Below are positions 62,796 through 64,000 of a stretch of DNA of 64,000 nucleotides, piece by piece; the stretch's first letter is position 1; every line of letters begins with the position of its first letter. Both the position numbers and the translations under genes were made by a program. The notes beneath the pieces were generated by a model. The model was not told where the DNA came from, did no database searches, and was given only the letters and a program-made list of their open reading frames with translations. Source of the DNA: SLRI01 sp964393275 (GTDB lineage: Bacteria; Pseudomonadota; Alphaproteobacteria; Geminicoccales; Geminicoccaceae); contig CAYMTA010000002.1 in assembly GCA_964393275.1 (NCBI GenBank), positions 62,001 to 126,000 of the forward strand, given 5' to 3'.

Positions 62796-64000
62796 TCAGG
62801 CGATCACGTTGCCGTCGGCGATGATCTGGTCGAGTGCTGGGAGCTTGGGTCCGAGGCCGGGCTCGCCGAAGGCGAGATAGGTGGAGCCGGCCCCGCCGTC
62901 GGGGTCGAGCGAGGCCGCGATGTCGAAGGGCTCGCCGACCAGGAGGTCGTCGTAGCCGTCGCCGTCGACATCGCCGCCGCCCGCCACGGTGAAGCCCAGA
63001 TGCCCGTCGATCCGCCAGCCGCCGAGGATGCCGCCCGTGTCGTCGATCAGGCTGGCGAGGTCGAGCTCGGCGCCGAAGCTCTCGCGGCCGAAGATGACGA
63101 AGGCCTCGCCGCCGCCCTCGGCACCCAGGCGGTCGGCGTAGCGGGCACCGACGAGCAGGTCGTCGAAGCCGTCGCCGTCGACATCGCCGACCCCCGCCAC
63201 CGAGCGGCCGAAGCCGTCGCCATTGGCCGGCCCGCGCATGGCGAAGCCGTTCGTGCCGTCGAGGTCGCCGAGGCCGAGGCGGGGGCCGAACCCCTGGTCG
63301 GTGCCGAAGATCACGTAGGCCGCGCCATCCGGCCCGAGGTCGGCGCGGGGCGCCGCGTAGGCGCCGATGACGATGTCGGCGAAGCCGTCGCCGTTCAGGT
63401 CGCCGGCGCCGGCGAGGCCGAACCCGGCAAAGCCGTTCTCGTAGGCGCCCTCGACGATGAAGCCGTTCGTGCCGTCCAGGTCGCCCGGATCGAGGCTCGC
63501 TTCATGCGGGCCGGTCTGACCGAGGACAATATAGGCCTCGCCCGCCTTCGAGAGCCCGTTCGGGCTCGCGTCCTGGCCGCTGATCGCGACATCGGCCAGA
63601 CCGTCGCCGTTGACATCGCCGAGCATGGCGACGCTGCGGCCCGACTGGTCGAACATGGCGCGGCCCTCGACGCGGAAGCCGTCGGTGCCGTCGAGCCTCG
63701 AGAGATCGACCGCCGCCCCGAGCCCGCCTTCGCCACCGCGCACGATGTAGCTCAGCCCGCCATTGTAGCTCGCATACTCGGCCTCGCCGAGCCGGGCGCC
63801 GATGACGATGTCGTCGAAGCCGTCGCCGTCGATGTCGCCGCCCCCGGCGACGCTGATCCCGGTCTCGTCGCCCGGGGCGGTGCCGGTGAGCGTGGTCGGC
63901 CGAAGGGCTGCCGCCTGGTCGACGGCGGCGAGATCGATGACCGGGCTGCCGTCGAGCAGCGCCCCGTAGAGCAGCACCGCCTCGCCCGCCCCGTTGCCAG
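62796..64000 (-). CDS. FG-GAP/integrin-alpha-type repeat protein, 5' part outside the window
   Basis: The frame is open at the right edge, so the N-terminus is missing; 401 residues are seen. Seven or more FG-GAP repeats with calcium-binding loops such as DGDGFDD, NGDGFAD and DGDGYDD, each followed by ...VGARLG or ...GAY. Such repeats build a beta-propeller on secreted or surface proteins. The C-terminus ends LDQIIADGNVIA without a recognised anchor. Confidence 0.9.
   Translation of the reverse strand, partial: GNGAGEAVLLYGALLDGSPVIDLAAVDQAAALRPTTLTGTAPGDETGISVAGGGDIDGDGFDDIVIGARLGEAEYASYNGGLSYIVRGGEGGLGAAVDLSRLDGTDGFRVEGRAMFDQSGRSVAMLGDVNGDGLADVAISGQDASPNGLSKAGEAYIVLGQTGPHEASLDPGDLDGTNGFIVEGAYENGFAGFGLAGAGDLNGDGFADIVIGAYAAPRADLGPDGAAYVIFGTDQGFGPRLGLGDLDGTNGFAMRGPANGDGFGRSVAGVGDVDGDGFDDLLVGARYADRLGAEGGGEAFVIFGRESFGAELDLASLIDDTGGILGGWRIDGHLGFTVAGGGDVDGDGYDDLLVGEPFDIAASLDPDGGAGSTYLAFGEPGLGPKLPALDQIIADGNVIA

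Overview
The window is a very GC-rich, gene-dense stretch of a bacterial chromosome, most likely from an alphaproteobacterium of Rhodospirillales/Geminicoccales type. That placement is inferred from the block HIG1-type small membrane protein / cobalamin adenosyltransferase / etfB / etfA / 3-hydroxybutyryl-CoA dehydrogenase, from the SecA with a C-terminal zinc motif, and from many ABC uptake systems. It carries about 63 protein genes, two of them cut by the window edges. I see no rRNA, tRNA, CRISPR array or intact insertion sequence. GTG and TTG starts are common, often in 1-4 base stop/start overlaps.

Left part (1-8.3 kb): a cut metal-dependent (PHP-like) protein on the minus strand; an NAD-dependent epimerase; a repeat-rich convergent intergenic region (2.26-2.80 kb) with a hairpin, five helically phased 19-bp palindromes and a second 21-bp-period repeat; a sugar ABC uptake operon (binding protein and two permeases, no ATPase) and, divergent from it, an unknown barrel-like protein coupled to an SDR. 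Next (8.4-21.7 kb): secA; kdgK; the HIG1/pduO/etfBA/hbd block; a 1-Cys peroxiredoxin; a PfkB-type kinase; a ribbon-helix-helix regulator next to a PHB-depolymerase-type esterase; a ThDP enzyme; and a DUF4258/HTH toxin-antitoxin-like pair.

Middle (21.7-40.6 kb): a complete polar amino acid ABC operon; vapBC; a HisN-like phosphatase; an aspartoacylase-like deacylase; ybaK; the methylmalonyl-CoA mutase operon mutA-mutB-meaB, which needs the adenosylcobalamin made by the 12.4-kb adenosyltransferase; lipoproteins; a COG4091/SAF oxidoreductase; a DnaJ/VWA pair; an SDR; a DMT exporter; and a TTC38-like TPR protein.

Right part (40.7-64 kb): arsenite oxidase aioBA with an arsR; formate-THF ligase; a degenerate-GGDEF/intact-EAL protein; an AhpD-like protein; a LysR regulator divergent from a 2OG-Fe(II) oxygenase translationally coupled to an HD-domain protein; an M20 deacylase; a hydratase; a toxin-first PIN/antitoxin pair with an almost leaderless promoter; a cystathionine lyase-like enzyme; a five-gene branched-chain amino acid/amide ABC operon; an ArsP-type permease with its own ArsR; a PRISE-type reductase; and a cut FG-GAP repeat protein.

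Most worth a second look: the phased palindrome array at 2420-2564, the oxygenase/HD pair at 49.8-51.4 kb (organisation like PhnY/PhnZ and TmpA/TmpB phosphonate oxidation), the two arsenic loci, and the duplicated 37-bp remnant of a binding-protein gene at 36.94 kb.
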